Shown: positions 14,902 through 24,090 of the stretch, one piece after another
How positions within the stretch are numbered: position 1 is the first letter of the stretch
Layout: every line of letters starts with the position of its first letter
Source of the DNA: Clostridiales bacterium Firm_16
GTDB taxonomy: Bacteria; Bacillota; Clostridia; Saccharofermentanales; Saccharofermentanaceae
Direction of reading: 5' to 3'
NCBI GenBank assembly: GCA_001604185.1
Contig: LVAV01000004.1
Coordinates: 1 to 34,748 of the forward strand
DNA length: 34,748 bases
Translations under genes and position numbers: made by a program
The notes under the pieces: model-generated
Database searches by the model: none
What the model was told of the DNA's origin: nothing
The model's input: only the letters and a program-made list of their open reading frames with translations

Positions 14902-16356
14902 ATGGAAAATAATAAACGCACACATAAGTTTCTGGCAGGCTTTCTCGTGCTGGCTACGATCCTTGGCTTTACACCAGTCACAAAGAAGACCGTGTCTGCC
15001 ATGCCGAGTATAGATACCTTCTTATATTCCGATATTTTCGAAGAGTCTGCAAAATCGTTCGAGGATTTTATCGAGCGTCTATATACGATCGCTCTGAACA
15101 GGGATTCCGATGCTGAAGGTAAAGAATACTGGATCAAGCGGGTCACCACTGAAGGGGCGACCGGTGCAGACTGTGCCAGATTCTTCCTTCTGGATGCTCC
15201 TGAGTTCATGAACAGAAATCTCTCTGTAGATACTTTTGTTGAGACACTTTATAAGACGTTTTTCGACCGTGCATCTGACGCAGCCGGAAAGCAGGGCTGG
15301 GTTGATGCGATCAACTCAAAGAAGATGACTCGTGCAGATGTAGTCAATAACTTCATCGAGTCTACCGAATGGTGCAACGTGTGTGCTGACTACGGAGTAA
15401 AGTCCGGTGCCAAGTATCACAAGTCAACCATCGCTTCCAAGAACGCCACGGAATTTGCTACAAGACTTTATACCTGCTGTCTGAAAAGAGATCCTGAAGA
15501 CGCAGGCCTTAAGTACTGGTCTCTTGCTCTGACAAATCTGGAACAGACCGGTTGCTCCGCTGCACAGAACTTCTTCGAGTCCATAGAGTTCGTCGGATTC
15601 AAAACATCGGATAAAGAATATCTCACAAGACTCTACACAACTTTCATGGGAAGAGATCCTGATGACGACGGCATGAACTACTGGCTCGGAGAACTGGAAA
15701 AAAGCGACAGAACGACCATCATGGCAAGGTTCGCAGAGTGCCAGGAGTTTACGGACATCTGTCTTAAGTACGGGATAGACAAAGGCAGCATTGTTGTTCC
15801 GGTCAAGGCTACTCCGACTCCAACGCCGAGAAAGGGTCTGGACAGATCCGTGATCCCCGGCACAGACGAGAGTTATGCTGTTATCCGTCAGGCTATCCAG
15901 GATGCTATGGTAGATAAGTGCTCATGGAAAGAAGGCGAATACTTTAACGATGCGCTTATGGAAAATCAGCAGAAGCGCGCAGAGTATTCCGTCAAACATG
16001 GGATTCTTGGTCATATGGATATGCCCGGTACATTTGTACCGTATGAAGCAGCATCTGGTCTAACATGCTATCTTTACTATAACGATAGCCATCAGTTAAT
16101 CAAAACCGGATGGACCTGGTATGACCATAGCGGGACACCACATCAGTATTTTGACGATCCATATAAGTGTTTCTATGACTCCACAGTTTACGACATTGTT
16201 GAGCATAGCCATAAGATCTCCGATGATCCTGAAGTCATTTATCTCGGCTTTGGTGTATATGGTCAGAAGAACAAAGATTATGATTGGTGGGATTTCAATG
16301 AATATACAGCTGGTGAGGATGAGTACGGTCGTCTTCTCCGTGGCTATCCAAAATAA
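14902..16356 (+). CDS. Secreted protein with four DUF4214 repeats and a novel C-terminal domain
   Basis: 484 residues from the ATG at 14902, which has AGGAG 8 bases upstream (an in-frame ATG at 14881 lacks one). A signal peptide is likely: basic start, hydrophobic 11-24, cleavage near VSA (33). Four DUF4214-like units occur at about 56-103, 110-160, 183-232 and 237-287, each with a LYxxxxxRxxDxxGxxYW-type core (for example LYTTFMGRDPDDDGMNYW). This family is common in secreted and S-layer-like proteins and its Asp-rich turn may bind calcium. A Thr/Pro linker (TPTPTP, 304-309) leads to a domain at about 318-484 rich in Tyr, Trp and Asp that I do not recognise. It sits inside the pilus locus on the opposite strand to its flanks. 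The upstream 150 bases are AT-rich with no clear promoter. Confidence 0.8.
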   Translation: MENNKRTHKFLAGFLVLATILGFTPVTKKTVSAMPSIDTFLYSDIFEESAKSFEDFIERLYTIALNRDSDAEGKEYWIKRVTTEGATGADCARFFLLDAPEFMNRNLSVDTFVETLYKTFFDRASDAAGKQGWVDAINSKKMTRADVVNNFIESTEWCNVCADYGVKSGAKYHKSTIASKNATEFATRLYTCCLKRDPEDAGLKYWSLALTNLEQTGCSAAQNFFESIEFVGFKTSDKEYLTRLYTTFMGRDPDDDGMNYWLGELEKSDRTTIMARFAECQEFTDICLKYGIDKGSIVVPVKATPTPTPRKGLDRSVIPGTDESYAVIRQAIQDAMVDKCSWKEGEYFNDALMENQQKRAEYSVKHGILGHMDMPGTFVPYEAASGLTCYLYYNDSHQLIKTGWTWYDHSGTPHQYFDDPYKCFYDSTVYDIVEHSHKISDDPEVIYLGFGVYGQKNKDYDWWDFNEYTAGEDEYGRLLRGYPK

Positions 16357-16378
16357 TGACCAGGAATTATCACTTAGC

Positions 16379-16406
16379 AGGACGGTCTTATAGGCCGTCC
16401 TTTTTT
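16379..16406 (+). terminator. Terminator of the DUF4214 gene
   Basis: AGGACGGTC pairs with GGCCGTCCT (one G-U) around TTATA, followed by TTTTTT. It lies 23 bases after the stop. Confidence 0.85.
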
Positions 16407-16710
16407 GAATACAAAATTTCAAAAAATACTATAAAATAACGTATTTCCTATTGCATTAAGTACGCTGAGCCAGTGCTTCCGAATCCTGGTGGTGTATAGA
16501 CCACGTAGAATCGTCTTATTCCTTTTCTAATATCCCTAAACCTGTTACAGATCATCCTGTAGCTTTATGTAGGGCCGATAGAAGGGAAGAGGATGTAGAG
16601 AATAGATATGGATGGTAGTGATCGATGAATTGGATAGAGAAGAGTATAAGGGAGGGATGAGATCGATCGATTAAATGTATTGGTAAGTTGTTTAGTAACG
16701 GGGATAAGAA
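16407..16710. other. About 300-base gap between convergent terminators
   Basis: No reading frame with a ribosome site and no RNA gene is recognised. The plus strand is strongly purine-rich around 16565-16680 with many GGA/GAT runs. It is bounded by the DUF4214 terminator and the pilO terminator. Confidence 0.4.
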
Positions 16711-16741
16711 AAGCCCCCCGGACTTTTTGTCCAGGGGGCTT
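16711..16741 (-). terminator. Terminator of the pil assembly operon
   Basis: A 31-base hairpin, AAGCCCCC-C-GGAC / GTCC-A-GGGGGCTT with an internal mismatch and a TTTTT loop. Read on the minus strand it is followed by TTCTTATC. It lies 29 bases beyond the pilO stop. Confidence 0.8.
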
Positions 16742-16769
16742 GATTCATTTCAAACCAATCGTTATTCGA

Positions 16770-17963
16770 TTAAGTTGCTGCATTAGCATCATTGGTGTTA
16801 CCGCCAGCCTGCTGTTGCTGCTGCATCTGCTGCTTAGTGAGTTCGAGCATAATCTGATCGAATTCCTGAGTTGTGATCTTACCCATAGCAAGATCCAGTC
16901 TGAGCTGCAGAATAGAAGGAGCCTCAGAGTCAGCATACTTCTTGATGATTTCTTCGAGTGTCTGCCACTCATAGCTCCACATGTTCCATGCGGCGAACGG
17001 GCGGTCAATACTGAAATCGAAGTTTACGAAGGAGAGGTATCTGTCCTTAAGAGGATGTCCATCCGGCAGATCTACGTAACCGTTGATAACGGAGAAGTAG
17101 TTCGGAAGACCTACAAGACCGCCACGAGCGATATTATCTGCGCCAACCCACTTCATGTATTCCATGTTGCTGAGGTCAGTTGTGGAAATTCTCTTAACGA
17201 GGTTGTAAGAATATACATTAACAACTGCTGTGTAGTAGCAGAAGCCCTGTCCCTGATCAGCGATATTGATATCTGTGATCTTAACATAGCCCTGTGCGGA
17301 ATTCTGGATATCTTCCAGAGCCTTCACGAACTCTTTGTAACCAACATATTCCTTAGATGTGAGATCTGTTACGTTGCCGCCGATACCCATCTTACCAAGA
17401 CTCTGGTTAACGATCTTTTCATCACCTACACCGATAATTCTCTGCTCTGCGAAAGCATCTGTAAGAGTTACTTCAGAATCTGCAGAAGCATCGTCATAAG
17501 CCTTAGCTTCATCGTGTGTGAGGAAGAATCCGTCTGTACCGGAAACCTGAACTGTATAGCTGGAATACTCAGCTCTGTTCTTGTTAGCGGTACCGTCCTG
17601 CATGGTTACTGTCTCATAAGCCTTCTCTGAATTCTCTACGTTTACATAATACTTCAGACCTGCATCTTCAAAGTACTTGTAGAGCTTTCTTGTGATAACG
17701 TCAGAATTCAGGCTCGGGAGGAACTTGTCCTCTAACTTGGCAATGTCAGCCTCAAGCTTTTCTTTTTCAGCATTCAGCTTCTTGCCCTGCTCAATGATCG
17801 CGTCTTTTTCAGCTTTTTCTTGCTCGACTACCTGAAGATCAACCTCGGCCTGCTTTAACTTAGCGAGGGACTTCTTGATAACGAATAAGTAGCAGATCGA
17901 ACCAATAGCCAGAAGGAGAACGATCATGAATAGAAATGTGTCTCTACCACCTGTTGTTTTCAT
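16770..17963 (-). CDS. pilO: PilO-like alignment-complex protein with SHOCT-like C-terminus
   Basis: 397 residues. One membrane helix (about 10-28) follows a short basic start. A coiled coil (31-82, heptad-like Lys/Glu/Leu) and a ferredoxin-like periplasm-type domain follow. This is the topology of PilO, which with PilN and PilM forms the inner-membrane alignment complex linking the motor to the pilus. Assignment rests mostly on topology and position after pilM-pilN, as PilO sequences are poorly conserved. At roughly 188 residues, canonical PilO is much shorter. The extra C-terminal part ends in ILQLRLDLAMGKITTQEFD, resembling a SHOCT motif, then a Gln-rich tail. The start overlaps the pilN stop by one base (TAATG), so translation is coupled. 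Confidence 0.75.
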   Translation of the reverse strand: MKTTGGRDTFLFMIVLLLAIGSICYLFVIKKSLAKLKQAEVDLQVVEQEKAEKDAIIEQGKKLNAEKEKLEADIAKLEDKFLPSLNSDVITRKLYKYFEDAGLKYYVNVENSEKAYETVTMQDGTANKNRAEYSSYTVQVSGTDGFFLTHDEAKAYDDASADSEVTLTDAFAEQRIIGVGDEKIVNQSLGKMGIGGNVTDLTSKEYVGYKEFVKALEDIQNSAQGYVKITDINIADQGQGFCYYTAVVNVYSYNLVKRISTTDLSNMEYMKWVGADNIARGGLVGLPNYFSVINGYVDLPDGHPLKDRYLSFVNFDFSIDRPFAAWNMWSYEWQTLEEIIKKYADSEAPSILQLRLDLAMGKITTQEFDQIMLELTKQQMQQQQQAGGNTNDANAAT

Positions 17964-18886
17964 TATGACTTACCTCCATCTTTCGTTGAACTCTTTGGAA
18001 CGGAGTAATAGAACTCGACATCTGTGTTAGCAGCAACCGTTACTGTGAAGTTACCGGTCTTCTGTGCCAGTTCAAGCTCGGCAGAAGATACTGCAGTTCC
18101 GTTGACCTTGATGTTTGTAAGAGTATACTTCGTACCACTTGCATCTACTACTTCAGAAATGTTGGAGTACGGGAACTCTTCGTTAGCAGTGAGAGAGTGC
18201 TTGTCCTTCAGAGAGAGAGCCTGAGGATTCTTACCATCCAGGAACTTAGCATCTGTAAGGATGAAGTGACCCTTCAGAGTGCACTTGAATGTGAACTCGT
18301 ACTTCATTGTACCGTACATAAGGCTTTCCTTAGTGTAACCACCCTTAATCGGATCGAAAGGAGTGATCTTAGCTTCGGTAAAGTTAAACAGTCCGGTATC
18401 TTCCAGAGTGTGCATGTAGTTCTGCGGAGATACACGATCAAGAGAAGAACCGTGAATCTCAACTACGCCTTCCTGATCATCATAGAATGTCAGGATAGTA
18501 TCGTTCGGGAGCTGATCAACAACTGCCTTCAGGGTATCAACCTTGGAAACGGCTACTGTAGAGATCTGAGCTTCGAGAGATGTAAGAACAAACTGGTATT
18601 CCTGCAACTTGTTAACTTCGACCTGAATAGTATCCTTATCGGACAGTTTCTTGATGTAGTCTGCGGAAGCCATATCCGCCTGGAGCTTGTTCTTTCTGTT
18701 TGTCTTCTTCATGATGGAGAAGTTGCAGACGATCCAGATTACCAGAGTAATAACCAGGATACTCAATGCAAGGAGCAGGAAGAACGGGAATGCAGACGAA
18801 AAATTCTGAGATGCCGCAGAATTGAACTCTGAGAAGAAGTTCATGTCTCTTTTAGAAAAGTCATTCTTTGATTTTGCAAGACTCAT
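17963..18886 (-). CDS. pilN: PilN-like alignment-complex protein
   Basis: 307 residues from the ATG at 18886, placed 7 bases after AGGAGG; an in-frame TTG upstream at 18904 precedes that site and is rejected. A cytoplasmic N-terminus of about 32 residues, one membrane helix (33-55), a coiled coil (about 60-110) and a mixed alpha/beta domain (VDTLKAVVDQLPNDTILTFYDDQEGVVEIHG) match PilN, whose N-terminal segment binds PilM and whose outer domain pairs with PilO. The canonical INL(L/I)P-type PilM-binding motif is not obvious; FSKRDMNFFSEFN may take its place. The gene follows pilM after a 14-base gap. Longer than the usual 180-200 residues. Confidence 0.75.
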   Translation of the reverse strand: MSLAKSKNDFSKRDMNFFSEFNSAASQNFSSAFPFFLLLALSILVITLVIWIVCNFSIMKKTNRKNKLQADMASADYIKKLSDKDTIQVEVNKLQEYQFVLTSLEAQISTVAVSKVDTLKAVVDQLPNDTILTFYDDQEGVVEIHGSSLDRVSPQNYMHTLEDTGLFNFTEAKITPFDPIKGGYTKESLMYGTMKYEFTFKCTLKGHFILTDAKFLDGKNPQALSLKDKHSLTANEEFPYSNISEVVDASGTKYTLTNIKVNGTAVSSAELELAQKTGNFTVTVAANTDVEFYYSVPKSSTKDGGKS

Positions 18887-18900
18887 AATTTCGCCTCCTT

Positions 18901-20016
18901 TCAATTTTCACGAATGAGTGCACCGCACGCATTCACATAATCTGACAAAATGAAGTCTTTCGGACCCTGAACTGTGTTCAGAGAACCGAGGATCTCAACC
19001 TGAGTACCAAGCTGGCGGGAAAGTTCCTTATCCATCTTGCGGTACTTCGCACCACTACCATAGAGGAAGCATGTGCTGATTGCGTCAAGGTGATACTTCG
19101 AGATAGAGAACTGAGCGGTTCTGGAGATCGCATCAGTCAAACTCTTGAAGTAAGCGGATACCGCACTGTTGAGTGACGGCTCATCCTTAACTGTCTCGTG
19201 CCATACATCGATATCGGAAACATCGACTGTAGCAAGACCTTCGCCCTTAACAACCTGAAGACGTCTTGTCAGGATGGAGGACTTTGCACCGTTACCCTGT
19301 ACCTTCTTAACAGTTTCTGCTACCTGACGGATGTTGGAGTGACCAAACTGCAGACGACGGGTCAGTACCGGGAATCCCTTATCAAGAACGGTGATGTTTG
19401 TTGTCTTGGAAGACAATTCAATAAGCAACAATGTGTTCGAAGCGATGTTTGTTGTTCCGTTGATCGTGCCGCTCTTGAAAAGCTTACGGATTGCATTCGG
19501 GTTAACATCGAGAGCAACCGGGCTAAGTGCACTGGTCTTCATCAGTTCACGGAAATCATTTGCAACATCCTTCGGAATAGCAGTAGCACGAACCTTGTAC
19601 TTCTGCTGCTTGGTTTCCTCGTCTGTTACCTTATCGTAAACGATGTATTCAACGATCATATCACGATTGTTGGTTCCCTGACCGAGGATCTCGTAACGGA
19701 CCATATCACGAAGCTGATCCGCTTTTACTGCCGGGAGTTCGAGATCTCTTGTGTGAAGATAACTACCCTCAACAGTTAAAATTGCTCGCTTATCCTGAAT
19801 GTTGGACTTAGCCAGAGCATTCTTCAGTGCCATAACCACACCAAACTGGTCGGAAATAACACCATCAGCGATTGTGTCGGACTCGAGAGGAATGATGCCG
19901 AACTTATCGACTGATACCATTCCGGTCTTGCGGTTGTAGCCGCCGAGTACCATTTTCATGTTTGAGCTGGAGACGTCAATTGCAATCTCTCTGCTGCTTC
20001 CACTTCCTAAAGCCAT
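18901..20016 (-). CDS. pilM: PilM, actin-like ATP-binding pilus assembly protein
   Basis: 371 residues, typical length. The N-terminal phosphate-1-like motif is EIAIDVSSSNMKMVLGG, and VRYEILGQ resembles the shared PilM sequence around the actin-like fold. PilM is a cytoplasmic actin/FtsA-like protein that binds ATP and the PilN tail and connects the alignment complex to the motor. Here the phosphate motif reads IDVSSSNMKMV, as expected for IDxGssxiKxv with Ser in place of Gly. The ATG follows AAAGGAG at 7 bases. It is 24 bases after pilC in the operon. Confidence 0.85.
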   Translation of the reverse strand: MALGSGSSREIAIDVSSSNMKMVLGGYNRKTGMVSVDKFGIIPLESDTIADGVISDQFGVVMALKNALAKSNIQDKRAILTVEGSYLHTRDLELPAVKADQLRDMVRYEILGQGTNNRDMIVEYIVYDKVTDEETKQQKYKVRATAIPKDVANDFRELMKTSALSPVALDVNPNAIRKLFKSGTINGTTNIASNTLLLIELSSKTTNITVLDKGFPVLTRRLQFGHSNIRQVAETVKKVQGNGAKSSILTRRLQVVKGEGLATVDVSDIDVWHETVKDEPSLNSAVSAYFKSLTDAISRTAQFSISKYHLDAISTCFLYGSGAKYRKMDKELSRQLGTQVEILGSLNTVQGPKDFILSDYVNACGALIREN

Positions 20017-20040
20017 ATTATTTCTCCTTTCGAGTTATCA

Positions 20041-21249
20041 TCACAAAATATTCTTGGACATTGTGAGTACCGGCAGACCGCAGGCACCAACAACGAGAAG
20101 AACAACGCCGGCCATGATTACGATCATAATAGGCTCCAATGCAGCGGTCATCTTAGCTGTAGCTGCATCTGCCTCATCTTCGAAGAAGTCCGCAGCCTTA
20201 TCCAGGATGCTGTCCAAAGTACCGGACTCTTCACCGATCGCTGTCATAGCGTAGATCATCGGAGGGAACTCCTTGATTCCACGAATTGAACGGGAAACCG
20301 AAGAACCTTTACGGATCTCATTTCTAGAATCAAAGAGCTGAGCTTCAAGATACTTGTTACCAAGTGTGTGGCTCGTAATCTCCATGGAATCGAGCACACT
20401 GATACCGCTTCGGAGCAATGTGGACATTGTTCGTGTGAAACGGGCAGCAGCAGTAGCTTTCTGAGCTTTTCCGATAACCGGACAACGGAGGAGGAATTTA
20501 GCCCAGGTCATAGATCCCTTCTCAGAATGTTTCCAGAGTCGGAATCCAACGATAATACCGAGGAGAACTGCAAGGTAGATATACCAGAAGTCGACCAAAC
20601 TGTCTGAGAAGTTCATGACGGCTTTGGTCAGACCCGGAAGTTCACCACCGAGTGCGTTAAGTGTAACTGCGAACTTCGGAACTACGAAGGTCATCAATCC
20701 GATCGTGATACCGAATGTTACGACTGCGAGGATGATAGGATAAACAAGAGCTGCACCTACCTTGTTTTTCAATTTCTGCTCTTTCTCGAAGTGAGCCGCG
20801 AGTCTTGCTGTAACTTCATCAAGACGACCGGATTCTTCACCGGCAGAAATCATGGAGATCATGATGGTAGGCAGTGCCTTGGACTGCTCACGAAATGCTT
20901 CGGAGAGCGTCTTACCGGATTGGATCGACTCATAAACAGATCCGATAACCGCCTTCGCTTTCTTACTCTCCATCTGCTGGTACAACATATCCAGAGAACG
21001 GATAACCGTGATACCTGCACTAAGAAGGGAAGAGAGTTGTCTCGTGATGATCATGAGATCCTTTGTCTTCAGCTTGGGGCTACCGATGTTCATGGTCAAA
21101 ATACTCGAACCACTATCTTGCTCGAGTGACGCAATGAATCGGCCATCAGCACGAAGCATCTTGGAAGCATCAGCAAGTGTTGCTGCTTCGATAATGCCTT
21201 TACTGGAGCGACCAGCTGCATCGACTACTTCATATTTAAAATTTGGCAT
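20041..21249 (-). CDS. pilC: PilC, inner-membrane platform protein (T2SF family)
   Basis: 402 residues, normal length. It carries the family's N-terminal MPNFKYEVVDAAGRSSKGIIEA and two T2SSF domains: the first about 70-195 (ending near LVYPIILAVVTFGITIGLMTFVVPKF) and the second about 273-395 (ending in LEPIMIVIMAGVVLLVVGACGLPVL). Each has its characteristic GEESGRLDE/GEESGTLDS motif. PilC is the cytoplasmic-membrane platform turned by the PilB/PilT motors to insert or extract pilins. The ATG at 21249 has AGGAGG nearby. The gene follows pilT after a 31-base gap. Confidence 0.95.
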   Translation of the reverse strand: MPNFKYEVVDAAGRSSKGIIEAATLADASKMLRADGRFIASLEQDSGSSILTMNIGSPKLKTKDLMIITRQLSSLLSAGITVIRSLDMLYQQMESKKAKAVIGSVYESIQSGKTLSEAFREQSKALPTIMISMISAGEESGRLDEVTARLAAHFEKEQKLKNKVGAALVYPIILAVVTFGITIGLMTFVVPKFAVTLNALGGELPGLTKAVMNFSDSLVDFWYIYLAVLLGIIVGFRLWKHSEKGSMTWAKFLLRCPVIGKAQKATAAARFTRTMSTLLRSGISVLDSMEITSHTLGNKYLEAQLFDSRNEIRKGSSVSRSIRGIKEFPPMIYAMTAIGEESGTLDSILDKAADFFEDEADAATAKMTAALEPIMIVIMAGVVLLVVGACGLPVLTMSKNIL

Positions 21250-21280
21250 GAAGCAAACCTCCTTCTTTGTTTTCTATTTA

Positions 21281-22402
21281 TTAGTACTCCAGAGAGTTAA
21301 ATAGACCATTGGATACAGAATTCGCAGTACCGGCGCTGGCCAGATAACGACGATATTCATCCGGATCTTTACAACGGGAGATTGCAGTCTCACGTGTGAT
21401 GAGTCCCTTCTTGGTGAGCTCTGCGAGATAATAGTCGAGAGAGCACATGCCAAGCTTAAGGTTAGTAGCGATCGTGTTGTCGATCTGATACGTCTTACCT
21501 TCACGGATAAGGTTACGAACAGCATCGTTGGCGATCAGGATCTCGAAGGCAGCGACACGGCCTGTGCCATCGGCACGCGGGAGAAGTGTCTGGGAAATAA
21601 CTGCGACGAGAACCGTACCGAGCTGAACTCGGATCTGATCCTGCTGATGAGGCGGGAATACGTCGATGATACGGTTGATCGTGTCAGCGGCGCCACTGGT
21701 ATGCAGTGTAGACATAACCAAGTGACCGGTTTCTGAAGCGGTAATAGCTGTACTGATGGTGTCAAGGTCACGCATCTCACCAACCATGATTACATCCGGG
21801 TCTTCACGAAGAGCGGCACGGAGTGCGTTCGCGAAAGAGAGGGTATCTTCGTGAACTTCACGCTGGTTGATCATAGACTCACCATGACGGTGGAGGTACT
21901 CGATAGGTTCCTCAAGTGTGAGAACGTGGCAACGGCGGTTCTGGTTGATGTGACCAACCATAGCGGCCAGTGTTGTCGACTTACCGGAACCCGTAGGGCC
22001 GGTAACGAGGATCAATCCACGTGGCTTCAAAGCGAGGTCCTTAAACAATTCAGGAAGTCCGAGACGCTCACATGTCGGAATTTCTGTTGTGATGGTACGA
22101 GCAGCCAGAGTGTAACTACCACGCTGCTTAAATACGTTACAACGGAAACGGCTGTAATCCTTAACAACGTAAGAGAAGTCGATCTCACCACGCTCATTAA
22201 GGTACTGCTGTCTGGACTTGTCCAACATAGACTTGCAGAGATATTCCGTGTCGCTCTGTGTCAAAATGTTGGAATTCAACGGCATGAGTTCGCCATGTAC
22301 GCGGATCATAGGTGGGAGACCAACTGTGATGTGCGTATCGGATGCCTGACGACGAACTGCCTCTGTGAGAATGGCATCCATACTTAATGTAAATTCTTCC
22401 AT
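21281..22402 (-). CDS. pilT: PilT, pilus retraction ATPase
   Basis: 373 residues. The N-terminal PAS-like part begins with MDAILTEAVRRQASDTHITVG, the family's opening. The Walker A is GPTGSGKST (135-143), the Walker B region DPDVIMVGEMRD (201-212, catalytic Glu209), the Asp box LTLEEPIEYL (161-170) and the His box TGHLVMSTLHT. PilT is a hexameric ATPase driving pilus disassembly and twitching. Its presence beside PilB implies dynamic pili. The C-terminal AIRNLIREGK-like element is present as AVRNLIREGKTYQIDN, characteristic of PilT. Start supported by GGAGG. It is 11 bases downstream of pilB. Confidence 0.96.
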   Translation of the reverse strand: MEEFTLSMDAILTEAVRRQASDTHITVGLPPMIRVHGELMPLNSNILTQSDTEYLCKSMLDKSRQQYLNERGEIDFSYVVKDYSRFRCNVFKQRGSYTLAARTITTEIPTCERLGLPELFKDLALKPRGLILVTGPTGSGKSTTLAAMVGHINQNRRCHVLTLEEPIEYLHRHGESMINQREVHEDTLSFANALRAALREDPDVIMVGEMRDLDTISTAITASETGHLVMSTLHTSGAADTINRIIDVFPPHQQDQIRVQLGTVLVAVISQTLLPRADGTGRVAAFEILIANDAVRNLIREGKTYQIDNTIATNLKLGMCSLDYYLAELTKKGLITRETAISRCKDPDEYRRYLASAGTANSVSNGLFNSLEY

Positions 22403-22413
22403 TTCTTTCCTCC

Positions 22414-24090
22414 TTAACCGTCAATGGAATATGTTACCTTATTCATCTCTGCAACAGTTGTGATACCCTCCAGTACCAACTGAGCAGCAGAATCGGCAAG
22501 CATCAATGTTCCTTCGGAGATCGCAAGTGCGCGCATCTCGTCCTCAGAAGCACGGCGCTCGAGAAGAGCACGCATCTTCTTAGTCATGATTACTACTTCA
22601 TGGATAGCGATTCGGCCTTTGTAGCCTTTCTCGTTGCATTCGGAACAGCCGACACCGTGGTAAAGCTTCTGTCCCGGCTTGAGCTTGAGCAGCTCGACTT
22701 CGTCCGGACCAGGTGTGTACTCTTCACGGCAGTTTGTGCAGATTCGGCGAACAAGACGCTGAGCAACAACGCCGATCAAAGCGGTAGAAACCATGAATGG
22801 CTCGATACCCATATCGATCAGACGGTTGATAGAAGAAACAGCGTCGTTGGTGTGGATAGTACTGAAAACCAAGTGACCGGTGATGGCGGCTCGCATGGCG
22901 ATCTCGGCTGTCTCACCGTCACGGATCTCACCGACGAGGATGATATCCGGGTCCTGACGGAGGATAGAACGAAGACCACTAGCGAAGGTCATTCCGGCCT
23001 TTGCGTTAACCTGTACCTGATTGATTCCCGGGATCTGGATTTCTACCGGGTCCTCAACTGTTACGATATTCGTTTCTGGTGTATTCTTCTCGGAAAGGAG
23101 GGTATAAAGGGTAGTTGTCTTACCGGAACCTGTAGGACCGGAGATAAGGCAAACGCCCTGCGGTACTTTGACGATCTTATTGATCATCTCGTTATTGTGT
23201 TCACTGATACCTAAATACTTACGGTTCAGGTTCGCGTCGTTCTTAGCGAGGATACGGATAACCGTTTTCTCACCATGTACGGTAGGCAGTACGGATACAC
23301 GCATGTCAACCGGCTTGCCGTTTACCATGGTCTGTACACGACCGTCCTGAGGGATACGCTTCTCGGCGATGTTCATACCGGAAAGGATCTTGATACGTGT
23401 GATGATGGCGTCTCTCGCGGCAATCGGGTTGCTCATGATCTCGGAAAGAACACCGTCGATACGGATACGGACTCGAACACGATCTTCCATCGGTTCGATG
23501 TGAATATCGGAAGAGTTAGCACGGATAGCGAAGTCGATCATGGAGTTAACGAGCTTAACTACAGGAGCGTTGTTTACTTCGTCCGTGATCTCGTCAGCGA
23601 GATTCTTCATATCTTCGATATCAAGGTCAGCGGCCAGGTCATCTGCGGCCTGCTTAGCAACCTCTCTACCGTAATTCATCTTGATCGCTGTGAGGATCTG
23701 CTGCTTCGGAGCAAGGAGAGTTACGATGTCGTTACCTGTACGGAAACGAAGGTCATCGGTAACCAGGATGTTCAGAGGGTCATAGATCGCAACTACCAAT
23801 CTCTCCTGGTCAAAAGCAACCGGAATGATAAGGTTCTCTTCGCAATACTGTTCGGTAACTACTTTCGTTGCTTCCTGATCAATGTCTACCTGCTGCAGGT
23901 CAATGATCGGGATCTCATACTGCTGGGAAATTGCACGAAGGATGTCAAGTTCTGTCAGTAAGCCTTTCTCTACAATGATTTCTCCAAGACGTTTCTTGCT
24001 CGGGGAAGAACGCTGTGCCTCCAATGCCTCTTGCAATTCTGCCTGGGACAAAAAGCCACTGTCAATGAGAATATCTCCAAGTCGTTTCAT
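22414..24090 (-). CDS. pilB: PilB, pilus extension ATPase with MshEN c-di-GMP-type domain
   Basis: 558 residues from the ATG at 24090 with GGGAGG five bases upstream; an upstream in-frame start at 24141 is unlikely. The N-terminal MshEN domain has two copies of the RLGxx...Gxx...Lxxx...Q motif: one from residue 2 (RLGDILIDSGFLSQAEL) and one from 34 (RLGEIIVEKGLLTELDI). The GspE/PilB core has Walker A GPTGSGKTT (318-326), Walker B DPDIILVGEIRD (380-391), His box TGHLVFSTIHT and a zinc tetra-Cys site C451/C454/C482/C485. PilB powers pilus extension. MshEN domains bind c-di-GMP, so extension may be second-messenger controlled; that is inference. It is first in the six-gene operon, with a long leader. 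Confidence 0.96.
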   Translation of the reverse strand: MKRLGDILIDSGFLSQAELQEALEAQRSSPSKKRLGEIIVEKGLLTELDILRAISQQYEIPIIDLQQVDIDQEATKVVTEQYCEENLIIPVAFDQERLVVAIYDPLNILVTDDLRFRTGNDIVTLLAPKQQILTAIKMNYGREVAKQAADDLAADLDIEDMKNLADEITDEVNNAPVVKLVNSMIDFAIRANSSDIHIEPMEDRVRVRIRIDGVLSEIMSNPIAARDAIITRIKILSGMNIAEKRIPQDGRVQTMVNGKPVDMRVSVLPTVHGEKTVIRILAKNDANLNRKYLGISEHNNEMINKIVKVPQGVCLISGPTGSGKTTTLYTLLSEKNTPETNIVTVEDPVEIQIPGINQVQVNAKAGMTFASGLRSILRQDPDIILVGEIRDGETAEIAMRAAITGHLVFSTIHTNDAVSSINRLIDMGIEPFMVSTALIGVVAQRLVRRICTNCREEYTPGPDEVELLKLKPGQKLYHGVGCSECNEKGYKGRIAIHEVVIMTKKMRALLERRASEDEMRALAISEGTLMLADSAAQLVLEGITTVAEMNKVTYSIDG

